Below are positions 1 to 5,565 of a DNA stretch of 8,905 nt, in pieces; position 1 is the first letter of the stretch; each line of letters begins with the position of its first letter. Position numbers and translations under genes: made by a program. Below the pieces are notes generated by a model, which was given only the letters and a program-made list of their open reading frames with translations, ran no database searches and was not told the DNA's origin. This DNA is from Flavobacteriales bacterium (GTDB lineage Bacteria > Bacteroidota > Bacteroidia > Flavobacteriales_D > Cryomorphaceae). The stretch spans positions 1 through 8,905 of the forward strand of contig JAIVHQ010000288.1 of NCBI GenBank assembly GCA_020200995.1. Direction: 5' to 3'.

Positions 1-33
1 AAAAAGGGGATACCGATCGGCATCCCCTTTTTT
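1..33 (-). terminator. Rho-independent terminator after the desaturase-helicase operon
   Basis: The stem pairs GGGGAT (6-11) with ATCCCC (22-27), with an inner CCG/CGG pairing and a tiny loop. It is flanked by an A-run at 1-5 and a T-run at 28-33, so it could end transcription from either side. It lies about 55 bases beyond the helicase stop codon, which fits a terminator for the minus-strand pair. Any gene to the left of the window could share it. Confidence 0.85.
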
Positions 34-87
34 CATTATAAAATTTTGCGCTATTCGCTGCCGCAAAGGCTGCTTCTGAGCTTAAAA

Positions 88-1341
88 TTAGTCTACAAAC
101 GTAAAAGCCTTTCCCGTCTTCCCCGCGCGGCCCGTGCGACCGATGCGGTGAACGTAGCTGTCGTAAGTCTGCGGAATCTGGTAGTTGATGACATGGGTCA
201 CGTCGCTCACATCGATACCCCTCGCCGCCACATCGGTTGCTACGAGTACCTGGATTTTTCCGTCCTTAAATTTGGTAAGTGCTGTCTGACGCGCATTTTG
301 AGACTTGTTGCCGTGAATCTGTTCAGCCTGGAGGCCGGATTTCTTCAGCATTTTAGTCATGCGGTCCACAGTGCGCTTGGTCTCTGCGAAAAGGAGCACC
401 TTGTCGAAGTCTGCCTTCGCCAGCATGGCGAGCAGCACGTCAAATTTATTTTCGGAAGCACCCACGCGTACAATGTCTTGCTGGATATGATCGCCCGTGG
501 CTTCACCCTCACTCACACGCACCTCTACAGGATTGTTGAGCAGGCCGTCGATCAGCTTTTTTTGGGTTTTGTCGACGGTGGCCGAGAAGAGCAGGGTCTG
601 CGTTCTGCTCTCCATCAATCGGGTAATGCGGTTCACATCGGGAGCGAAACCCATGTCGAGCATGCGGTCAAATTCATCAAGAATGAGGACGGGGAAATTC
701 GCAAGTCGAAGCGCATTGCGATTGGCGAGGTCGAGCAATCGACCGGGAGTACCCACCACCAAATGGCTTTGGCGGCGCAGGTTTTGCAAATCGCGGTTGA
801 TATTCGTTCCGCCAATGTAGCACGAAGAGAAAAGTCCAAGACCTTTGGTGAGGCTTTTGAACTCCTCGTTCACTTGCAGGGCAAGCTCTCTGGTGGGAAC
901 CACAACGAGCGTTTGGAGTTTTTCGCCATTGAGCATGCGCTCAATTAACGGCAATAAAAAAGCGGCAGTTTTACCGGTACCTGTCTGTGCAATGCCCATC
1001 ATGTCGCGACCGTCGAGCAGTGCTTCGATGGTCTGTGACTGAATAGCTGTGGGGTGTGTGTATCCTTTTTTGCGCAGTGTTTCCTGCAGCCTTTCGGAAA
1101 AGGGCATGTCCGCAAATGATTGCGTGGGGACATATGTTTCCGCCTGGAGCGGAACTGCATCTTTGGTAAGGAGTTTTATGTCGATGGCCTTTACAGGTCT
1201 TGACTTACCTCCGCGGGCTCCACCTCTACCACCGCTCTGCGGACGGTTTTTGGAGGCGCCGGGGCGGCGATTTTTTTGGCCTGAATCGGCCGTTGACGCA
1301 CCCGGCCTGCGGCTGCGTTGTGATGATGATCTGTTATTCAT
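88..1341 (-). CDS. DEAD-box ATP-dependent RNA helicase, RhlE-like, with RGG-rich N-terminus
   Basis: This is a 417-residue cytoplasmic ATP-dependent RNA unwinding enzyme of the DEAD-box family. Visible motifs, in order: Q motif (F76 and PTAIQSQ 97-103), motif I AQTGTGKT 118-125, Ia PTREL 149-153, TPGR 198-201, motif II DEFD 222-225, SAT 253-255, ATDVAARGID 368-377 and HRIGRTGR 398-405. Motif II reads DEFD instead of DEAD; the acidic residues needed for Mg-ATP are kept. Residues 1-50 are basic and of low complexity, with RRPGAS twice (11-16 and 25-30) and RGG-type motifs, probably a disordered RNA-binding tail. The protein ends soon after motif VI without a basic C-terminal tail. The start ATG lies one base after the desaturase stop, so the two genes are almost certainly co-transcribed and perhaps translationally coupled. 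The natural substrate (ribosome assembly, mRNA decay or cold-stress RNA) cannot be told from sequence. Confidence 0.96.
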   Translation of the reverse strand: MNNRSSSQRSRRPGASTADSGQKNRRPGASKNRPQSGGRGGARGGKSRPVKAIDIKLLTKDAVPLQAETYVPTQSFADMPFSERLQETLRKKGYTHPTAIQSQTIEALLDGRDMMGIAQTGTGKTAAFLLPLIERMLNGEKLQTLVVVPTRELALQVNEEFKSLTKGLGLFSSCYIGGTNINRDLQNLRRQSHLVVGTPGRLLDLANRNALRLANFPVLILDEFDRMLDMGFAPDVNRITRLMESRTQTLLFSATVDKTQKKLIDGLLNNPVEVRVSEGEATGDHIQQDIVRVGASENKFDVLLAMLAKADFDKVLLFAETKRTVDRMTKMLKKSGLQAEQIHGNKSQNARQTALTKFKDGKIQVLVATDVAARGIDVSDVTHVINYQIPQTYDSYVHRIGRTGRAGKTGKAFTFVD

Positions 1342-1342
1342 G

Positions 1343-2482
1343 TTATTTATTGAAATTGGGTTGCCCCTGCCCTACAGGCACCTTTTCGGTACCGAGTTGC
1401 TTGAGCATTTTCGCATGACCCCATACTGCGGTCACGAAATTCTTTTGTGTTTTGTATTGAATGCCAAATTCTTCGGCAGTCTGAGATACTATTTTTGACA
1501 AGTCGCGGTAGTGAACGTGGCAAATGTGTTGGAACAAGTGGTGTTCTACCTGGTAATTTAGTCCACCGATGAACCACGAGAAAACGCGGTTTTTGGGTGA
1601 AAAGTTGGTGGTGGTCATCATTTGATGTACCGCCCAGTTGTTATCCATTTCGCCCTTATCATTGGGAAGGGGGTATTCACATGTTTCCATCACGTGGGCG
1701 CATTGGAAGATTAACGCCAATGTAAGACCGAGCACAAAATGCATGGCCGTGAAGCCGAGTAATGTTATCCATGGAGAAACAGGCAAAAATATCATCGGAA
1801 GAACCAGAACGTATCCGAAGTAAATAACCTTCCAAAAGATTACGCCGCTTACCAACTTTTTAAAATCCTTTCCTTCTCGCACGATTCCGAATTTTTTAAA
1901 ACGGTAGGCATTTGTGAAATCGGTGACGAAACTGCGGAACAAGGTCATCAGTCCGTAAAGAAACCATGCATAAATATACTGATACTTGTGCATGGGCTTG
2001 GCGGGCTGGTGTGGAGAGAACCTGAGCATGGGAGGACCTGCAATGTCATGGTCCACACCTTCTACATTGGTATATGTGTGGTGGAGTACATTGTGCTGCA
2101 GCTTCCATGTATCGGCACTGCCACCGATAAAATTCATCCACATTCCCATGATTTTGTTGACCCTCGGAGAGGATGAGAATGCGCCGTGGTTGGCATCATG
2201 CATGATATTCACACCAATTCCCGCTGCTCCGAATCCCATCATGACCCACAATCCGAAGAAGATCCACAAATTGGTGACACCGAAAATAAACAGCGCTGCG
2301 AATGGCGCAAAATAAAGCGTCAACATGAAAATGGTTTTGACGATCGCGTTTGTATTCGCGTGCGGGGTAATTCCCTTGTCGGTAAAATACGCATTGACGC
2401 GTTCCCTCAAGGTTTTATTAAAATCCTTGTCTTTGCGGTGAGAGAATCGGTACTTTTTAGTGTCTACAGGTTTAGCGCTCAT
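1343..2482 (-). CDS. Membrane fatty acid desaturase (acyl-CoA / linoleoyl-CoA desaturase-like)
   Basis: This is a 379-residue integral membrane di-iron desaturase that would introduce a double bond into a fatty acyl chain. The iron-binding histidine boxes are all present: HDANH 95-99, HNVLHH 130-135 and QVEHH 311-315. The last has Q as first residue, as in front-end (delta-5/6 type) desaturases. Hydrophobic segments lie around 48-92, 170-185, 213-232 and 238-262. No cytochrome b5 domain is fused at either end, so electrons must come from a separate carrier. Regiospecificity cannot be decided from sequence. The start ATG at 2482 gives a soluble basic N-terminus and a family-typical length. The gene is first in a two-gene operon with the RNA helicase. 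A promoter box at 2771-2778 would leave a leader of about 280 nt. Confidence 0.95.
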   Translation of the reverse strand: MSAKPVDTKKYRFSHRKDKDFNKTLRERVNAYFTDKGITPHANTNAIVKTIFMLTLYFAPFAALFIFGVTNLWIFFGLWVMMGFGAAGIGVNIMHDANHGAFSSSPRVNKIMGMWMNFIGGSADTWKLQHNVLHHTYTNVEGVDHDIAGPPMLRFSPHQPAKPMHKYQYIYAWFLYGLMTLFRSFVTDFTNAYRFKKFGIVREGKDFKKLVSGVIFWKVIYFGYVLVLPMIFLPVSPWITLLGFTAMHFVLGLTLALIFQCAHVMETCEYPLPNDKGEMDNNWAVHQMMTTTNFSPKNRVFSWFIGGLNYQVEHHLFQHICHVHYRDLSKIVSQTAEEFGIQYKTQKNFVTAVWGHAKMLKQLGTEKVPVGQGQPNFNK

Positions 2483-3016
2483 TGACTTAAGTTATGACCG
2501 TTCCGAATTTTCCGCACACATCACAGATGTCAGCAGATTAAATTCGGTCCGATGGATTAAACAGGATGTTGTTTGGGATTGTGTCTCCAAGAAGGAGACT
2601 TGTTGTGTGTATTTCATTCACTTTGCGCGGGTTTTCCGCTCTTCATCTCTTTTGAACAATAATGCGCTATAATAGTTTAACGCGGGTAAGCCGATTGTTC
2701 GTCCAATTCTTGTGAATAAACCACCAACTTCGTGCATTGAAAAGGGCAAACCTTTTCGTTGCTGTGTTCGCAAAGATACGCATAATTTTGAAAGACGTTC
2801 ACTTTGGCCGTGGTTCAAGGCCTAATTTTAAAATCGATATTTAAACACCCGTTTGTTAAAATACCTCAATAAATACTGATATACAGATTTTAACAATAAT
2901 CATCACGGCACATTAGAAGATGCATTTGAAAGTAAAACTTATGCAAAAATTGTGAGTTGAATCGGCGTTTAAGTTGTCGGTACTAAGGTGCCTTTCGGCA
3001 AGCTCCGTATATTCGC
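2483..3016. other. Intergenic region between divergent desaturase and DUF2490 genes
   Basis: I see no credible coding sequence in these 534 bases. The region is AT-rich in its right half (2820-2960). The only clear signal is the minus-strand promoter box at 2771-2778. For the plus-strand gene, TATATTCG at 3008-3015 is one mismatch from TAnnTTTG, but it has no matching TTG upstream and is only a weak candidate. Confidence 0.6.
2771..2778 (-). promoter_or_regulatory. Bacteroidota -7 promoter box upstream of the desaturase
   Basis: On the minus strand this reads TATCTTTG followed by CGAACAC, a perfect match to the TAnnTTTG -7 consensus of the Bacteroidota primary sigma factor. No TTG is seen at the usual 19-21 base spacing, so the -33 element is weak or absent. 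Transcription would start near 2764, about 280 bases before the desaturase ATG. No closer TAnnTTTG was found on this strand. Confidence 0.5.
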
Positions 3017-3745
3017 GTGAGAATCCCAACCGTGAACATTCGAAATTTGATCTTATGGATTTGTTTTTGCTGTGCAATAGATGCCAAAGCCCAGCAAAAT
3101 GTGAGCAGTGAACTGTGGGGAGGCTACATTTCGTCTTACAAATTTCACGACAAGTGGTCCGTCTGGAACGACTTCCACTACGTTCCAACTGCTTTTTGGG
3201 CAAATCGACACGGTCTGACCTACCATGTAAGTCAGTATGGTCGACTCACTGCAGGCTATGCCTTTGTGACCACTGCTACCTCTTTTACAAGCCAATTGCG
3301 CCGCAGCGAGCACAGGCCATGGGCGCAATTTCAAGTGGCCAAGCCGTGGAATGACCAACGATCCTGGAGGGTACGTGTGAGGTACGACCGGCGAATCAGG
3401 CGAGCGATTGAGGCTGGTGACTTTGCCGGCGGATGGACGGCATACAACCGCTGGCGCCTTATGCTGAGTGCGAGTCAGAGAATCAAAACCTACCCCGGCG
3501 GCAACAGCCTTCACATCCACCTGATGAACGAAGTGCTTGTGAACAACGGGCGGCAGTTCAGCGGAGAAACCCTCGATCAGAACCGAAGCTACCTGATGCT
3601 CGCATTAAACCTTCCCGGGCTTCGCATCATGGGAGGCACACACATGCGGGCCATTCCTACATCGGACAATTCGTGGAACTACCGCTACGGACTTACTGTG
3701 TGGGTGATACACAGCTCCCAATCCCGAGTACGCACCCTGCCCTGA
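3017..3745 (+). CDS. DUF2490 family protein, probable secreted or outer-membrane beta-barrel protein
   Basis: The protein has about 242 residues (237 from the second possible start). A short N-region, a hydrophobic stretch (LILWICFCCAI) and DAKA-QQ form a typical signal peptide with cleavage near AKA|QQ. The mature part resembles DUF2490: an early W-x-G-Y, alternating aromatic strands such as DKWSVWNDFHY, then RLTAGYAFV, an EHRPWAQFQ-like segment, and a basic RVRVRYDRRIRR stretch. These alternations suggest an outer-membrane beta barrel; the function of the family is not known. There is no ATG start. GTG at 3017 and GTG at 3032 are both in frame, and a TAA lies upstream at 2984, so nothing longer is possible. 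The shorter form (MNIRNLILW) would be an equally good signal peptide. The gene stands alone, with a 216-bp gap before the TPR gene. Confidence 0.8.
   Translation: MRIPTVNIRNLILWICFCCAIDAKAQQNVSSELWGGYISSYKFHDKWSVWNDFHYVPTAFWANRHGLTYHVSQYGRLTAGYAFVTTATSFTSQLRRSEHRPWAQFQVAKPWNDQRSWRVRVRYDRRIRRAIEAGDFAGGWTAYNRWRLMLSASQRIKTYPGGNSLHIHLMNEVLVNNGRQFSGETLDQNRSYLMLALNLPGLRIMGGTHMRAIPTSDNSWNYRYGLTVWVIHSSQSRVRTLP
3731..3743 (+). repeat. 13-bp direct repeat, copy 1 (end of DUF2490 gene)
   Basis: CGCACCCTGCCCT covers the last codons of the DUF2490 gene (RTLP) and the first base of its stop. The same 13 bases occur again at 3918-3930. Confidence 0.6.
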
Positions 3746-3786
3746 CGGGGGTGGGGATTCAGCAAAACCCTGCTGCCGTCCCTTTT
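3744..3786 (+). terminator. Weak possible terminator after the DUF2490 gene
   Basis: GACGG (3744-3748) can pair with CCGTC (3776-3780), and CAGCA (3760-3764) with TGCTG (3771-3775), leaving a large one-sided bulge. Only CCTTTT follows. The fold is imperfect and the T-run short, so this is a weak candidate. Confidence 0.25.
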
Positions 3787-3917
3787 GCCGGAAGGCTGAA
3801 AAAAGTAGATGATCGGATCAACGAAGGCCTTGCACCTTTCAAGTGATCTTTGCACAATCGCAATAATCAGGACAGCCCCGGACGCCGTGTATGCCCACCG
3901 GCCCGATAATTGACATG

Positions 3918-3930
3918 CGCACCCTGCCCT
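3918..3930 (+). repeat. 13-bp direct repeat, copy 2 (upstream of TPR gene)
   Basis: Exact second copy of the 13 bases at 3731-3743, located just upstream of the TPR gene promoter. The two copies bracket about 174 bp of non-coding DNA. Confidence 0.6.
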
Positions 3931-3947
3931 TCCAAGCGGAAAAAACG

Positions 3948-3955
3948 TAAATTTG
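3948..3955 (+). promoter_or_regulatory. Bacteroidota -7 promoter box immediately before the TPR start codon
   Basis: TAAATTTG matches TAnnTTTG exactly. It ends six bases before the ATG at 3962, so transcription would begin at or next to the start codon, giving a leaderless message. No TTG is present at 19-21 bases upstream. Confidence 0.5.
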
Positions 3956-3961
3956 CCGCCG

Positions 3962-4573
3962 ATGAAATTTGCAAATCTTATTTTACTTCAGATCATGCTT
4001 CTCGCAGCAGCGAGCGGTGCTGCCCAAAAACCCGAGGGCTATTACCTCAACGCGGTGAATTCGGTCAACGCGCGCGAATTCGACCAGGCCCTCGGGGAGC
4101 TCAACAAGGCCATTGAGCTCGATCCGGCCCACGCACAGTCGCTCATCCTGAGGGCTTACCTCTATTTGAAAGCGGGCGACAAGAAGCAGGCCCTCCGCGA
4201 CTATTCATCAGCACTTAAAGCCCACCCCACCGACCTCGGTGCCCTCACCAATCGGGCCTTGCTCTACATGGAGATGGAGGAATACGAAAAGGCGGAAAAA
4301 GACCTCCGGCAGCGGCTCAAAGGCGATCCGCACAACTGGATGGCATCTTACGACCTGGCATACTGCTATGGGTTGATGGAAAAGTACGACCAGGCCATCG
4401 AAGGCTTTTCGGAAGTCATCAAGCGAAAACCCGATTACGCGGAAGCCTACCTCAACCGCGGCTTCGCCCCTCGGCTCCGCTCAGTGCAGGCCGCTCGGTG
4501 CGAAACTCTCGGCAGCAGACGCCAATCTTCTAATGCTTTATTTCACGAAGAACCGCTCCGCAGTGATTTGTAA
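3962..4573 (+). CDS. Secreted TPR-repeat protein, 3' end replaced by repeat DNA
   Basis: The 203-residue frame starts with a signal peptide (MKFANLILLQIMLLAAASGA, cleavage near AAQ), so the product would be exported. Four TPR units follow at about 25-56, 57-90, 91-124 and 125-158, each ending in the usual D/H-P turn (ELDP, KAHP, KGDP, KRKP). A fifth begins at 159 (YAEAYLNRGF) and breaks off at residue 167-168. From there the reading continues for some 35 residues (APRLRSV to the end) that come from repetitive DNA beginning about 4463 and are not TPR-like. The stop lies inside a REP-like hairpin (GATTTGTAA). So the original gene was probably longer and has lost its 3' part. ATG 3962 was preferred over an in-frame TTG at 3953 because the TTG lies within the promoter box. 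TPR proteins bind partners rather than catalyse; no partner can be named. It may still be expressed as a truncated protein. Confidence 0.8.
   Translation: MKFANLILLQIMLLAAASGAAQKPEGYYLNAVNSVNAREFDQALGELNKAIELDPAHAQSLILRAYLYLKAGDKKQALRDYSSALKAHPTDLGALTNRALLYMEMEEYEKAEKDLRQRLKGDPHNWMASYDLAYCYGLMEKYDQAIEGFSEVIKRKPDYAEAYLNRGFAPRLRSVQAARCETLGSRRQSSNALFHEEPLRSDL
4463..4504. repeat. Hairpin element at the breakpoint of the TPR gene
   Basis: TTCGC (4463-4467) pairs with GCGAA (4500-4504), and CGGC with GCCG further in, forming an imperfect hairpin around GCTCCGCTCAGTGCAG. Homology to TPR proteins stops exactly where it begins. It looks like a dispersed intergenic repeat that has entered or replaced coding DNA. 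Confidence 0.5.
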
Positions 4574-4665
4574 TTCCATGCTAAAGACAGGAGCTGCGAC
4601 CGCTGCCTTGCGGGTCGGAGATCCTGTCTTCAGCATGGAGTCTTCGACCTGCGGAACTATCTTTT
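4555..4665 (+). repeat. REP-like hairpin, copy 1, split by an inserted hairpin
   Basis: The left half GCTCCGCAGTGATTTGTAAT is at 4555-4574 and the right half CTGCGGAACTATCTTTT at 4649-4665. In intact copies (for example 4719-4748) the halves are adjacent. Here some 74 bases, including a second stem-loop at 4575-4639, lie between them. The TPR frame ends inside the left half. Confidence 0.7.
4575..4639. repeat. Long stem-loop nested inside REP-like copy 1
   Basis: TCCATGCT (4575-4582) pairs with AGCATGGA (4632-4639). After one A/C mismatch, AAGACAGGA pairs with TCCTGTCTT, and further in CGACC pairs with GGTCG. The stem is therefore over 20 bp. A half copy of the same element, differing at one base (CCGTGCT for CCATGCT), occurs at about 4917-4948 without its right arm. 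Confidence 0.7.
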
Positions 4666-4718
4666 AAAATTTCAATTTCTAAAGCGCTATCTTTCAATAT
4701 CCCTTTTCACGATGAAGC

Positions 4719-4748
4719 GCTCCGCAGTGATTTGAAATCCTGCGGAAC
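4719..4748 (+). repeat. REP-like hairpin, copy 2 (intact)
   Basis: TCCGCAG (4721-4727) pairs with CTGCGGA (4740-4746), with an inner GATT near the loop. The loop here is TTGA-like rather than TTGT. It is followed by ACTGTCTTTTAAAA, the same kind of tail as copies 1 and 4. Confidence 0.75.
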
Positions 4749-4896
4749 TGTCTTTTAAAATCCGTCTTATGGTTGACTTCATATTCAGTCTTGACGGGAA
4801 TCGGAGGTTTTGAGCAAGACCTGCCGCGATCGCTTGGACGAGCGCAGGCAAGTAAGCATTGGAGGTAAGATAATCTGCTCCACTGTGCGAAGAATC

Positions 4897-4916
4897 GCTC
4901 CGCAGTGATTTGTAAT
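4897..4916 (+). repeat. REP-like hairpin, left half only (copy 3)
   Basis: GCTCCGCAGTGATTTGTAAT is identical to the left half of copy 1. It is followed by the left part of the same inserted element (GCTAAAGACAGGA), then directly by copy 4 at 4954, so the right half is lost. Confidence 0.7.
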
Positions 4917-4953
4917 TCCGTGCTAAAGACAGGATCTGCGACCGCTGCCCATC

Positions 4954-4990
4954 GCTCCGCAATGATTTGTAATCCTGCGGAACTATCTTT
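4954..4990 (+). repeat. REP-like hairpin, copy 4 (intact)
   Basis: TCCGCA (4956-4961) pairs with TGCGGA (4976-4981), and GATT pairs with AATC around the loop TGT. The tail ACTATCTTTT matches copy 1. One base differs from the other copies (CAATG for CAGTG). Confidence 0.75.
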
Positions 4991-5025
4991 TGAAACCTGA
5001 CTTTTGAAAGCTCTCTTGCAAGGTC

Positions 5026-5055
5026 TTTCCGCAGGATTGCAAATCGCTGCGGAAA
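5026..5055 (-). repeat. REP-like hairpin, copy 5 (inverted orientation)
   Basis: TTTCCGCAG at 5026-5034 pairs with CTGCGGAAA at 5047-5055, with GATT and AATC inside. Relative to the other copies it is on the opposite strand. It ends only seven bases before the first unit of the tandem array. Confidence 0.7.
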
Positions 5056-5061
5056 ACCTAC

Positions 5062-5349
5062 GCGACCCGAAAGGGGTCGCTGGTTTTTTCGTACCCGTTT
5101 TTTTCTCAAGGGCGGAGTTGGTCCTGTCGCGACCTCGCGGGATTCACCGCTCCTACCGTCGCGGTGATCCCGGAGGGGGAGCGTCATCGGTCAAAACCAA
5201 CGCGACCCGAAAGGGGTCGCTGGTTTTTTCGTACCCATTTTTTCTCTCAAGGGCGGAGTCGGTCCCGTCGCGGCCCTCACGGGATTCACCGCTCCTACCG
5301 TCGCGGTGATCCCGGAGGGGGGGCGTCATCGATCAAAACCGACGCGACT
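5062..5349. repeat. Tandem array block 1 (two units of 140-142 bp plus a broken third)
   Basis: Each unit begins with the hairpin GCGACCC-GAAAG-GGGTCGC; starts are at 5062, 5202 and a broken one at 5344 (GCGACTCC). The hairpin is enclosed by AAAACC and GGTTTT, which also pair, and is followed by a T-run, so it looks like an intrinsic terminator readable from both strands. Each unit also holds a second hairpin, in unit 1 at 5138-5172, pairing CGGGATTCACCGC with GCGGTGATCCCG apart from one bulged base. The broken third unit joins unrelated sequence at about 5349. Confidence 0.9.
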
Positions 5350-5565
5350 CCGACCAGCTATCTTTTAAGGTTCCATTTCATTAGGAACAGCTCCGCAGTG
5401 ATTTGTAATCCTGCGGAAATATTTTTTCAAGTCTGACTTGATAAATACTTCATTATCAATATTTCCGCAAGGCACATGCCCAGCGGAACATCGCATTACA
5501 TGATAGCATATTTTGTTGGGACGAAACCTGAATGCTAAGGCTTGGACGAGAAGCTGAGGCTTTCA
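5350..5565. other. Interruption of the tandem array
   Basis: About 216 bp replace the middle of one array unit. It contains a tail sequence CTATCTTTTAAGG, a REP-like hairpin at 5390-5419, an AT-rich stretch (5420-5460), a degenerate TCCGC/GCGGA pair (about 5464-5487), and at 5551-5564 the 14 bases AAGCTGAGGCTTTC that recur in the palindrome at the far end of the array. No coding sequence is seen. Confidence 0.6.
5390..5419 (+). repeat. REP-like hairpin, copy 6, inside the array interruption
   Basis: TCCGCAG (5392-5398) pairs with CTGCGGA (5411-5417), with GATT/AATC around loop TGT. It is followed by AATATTTTTTC. Confidence 0.75.

Noticed and set aside
88..130. Truncation of the helicase C-terminus
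   Set aside because: The frame ends soon after motif VI, but all core motifs are complete and a terminator follows, so it is more likely a naturally short form.
46..948. Open frame of 300 codons on the plus strand
   Set aside because: It is antisense to the helicase, whose motifs are unmistakable on the minus strand.
2668..2673. TATAAT, an Escherichia-type -10 box, on the plus strand
   Set aside because: The spacing to the preceding TTGAAC is only 10 bases, no gene follows closely, and the phylum uses TAnnTTTG instead.
2618..2818. 66-codon frame on the minus strand upstream of the desaturase
   Set aside because: It overlaps the likely promoter at 2771-2778, has no recognisable features and no start context of its own.
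4687..5187. Open frame of 166 codons on the minus strand with repeated YKSLRSD peptides
   Set aside because: The peptide is the translation of the REP-like hairpins read backwards, and the frame crosses several different repeat elements.
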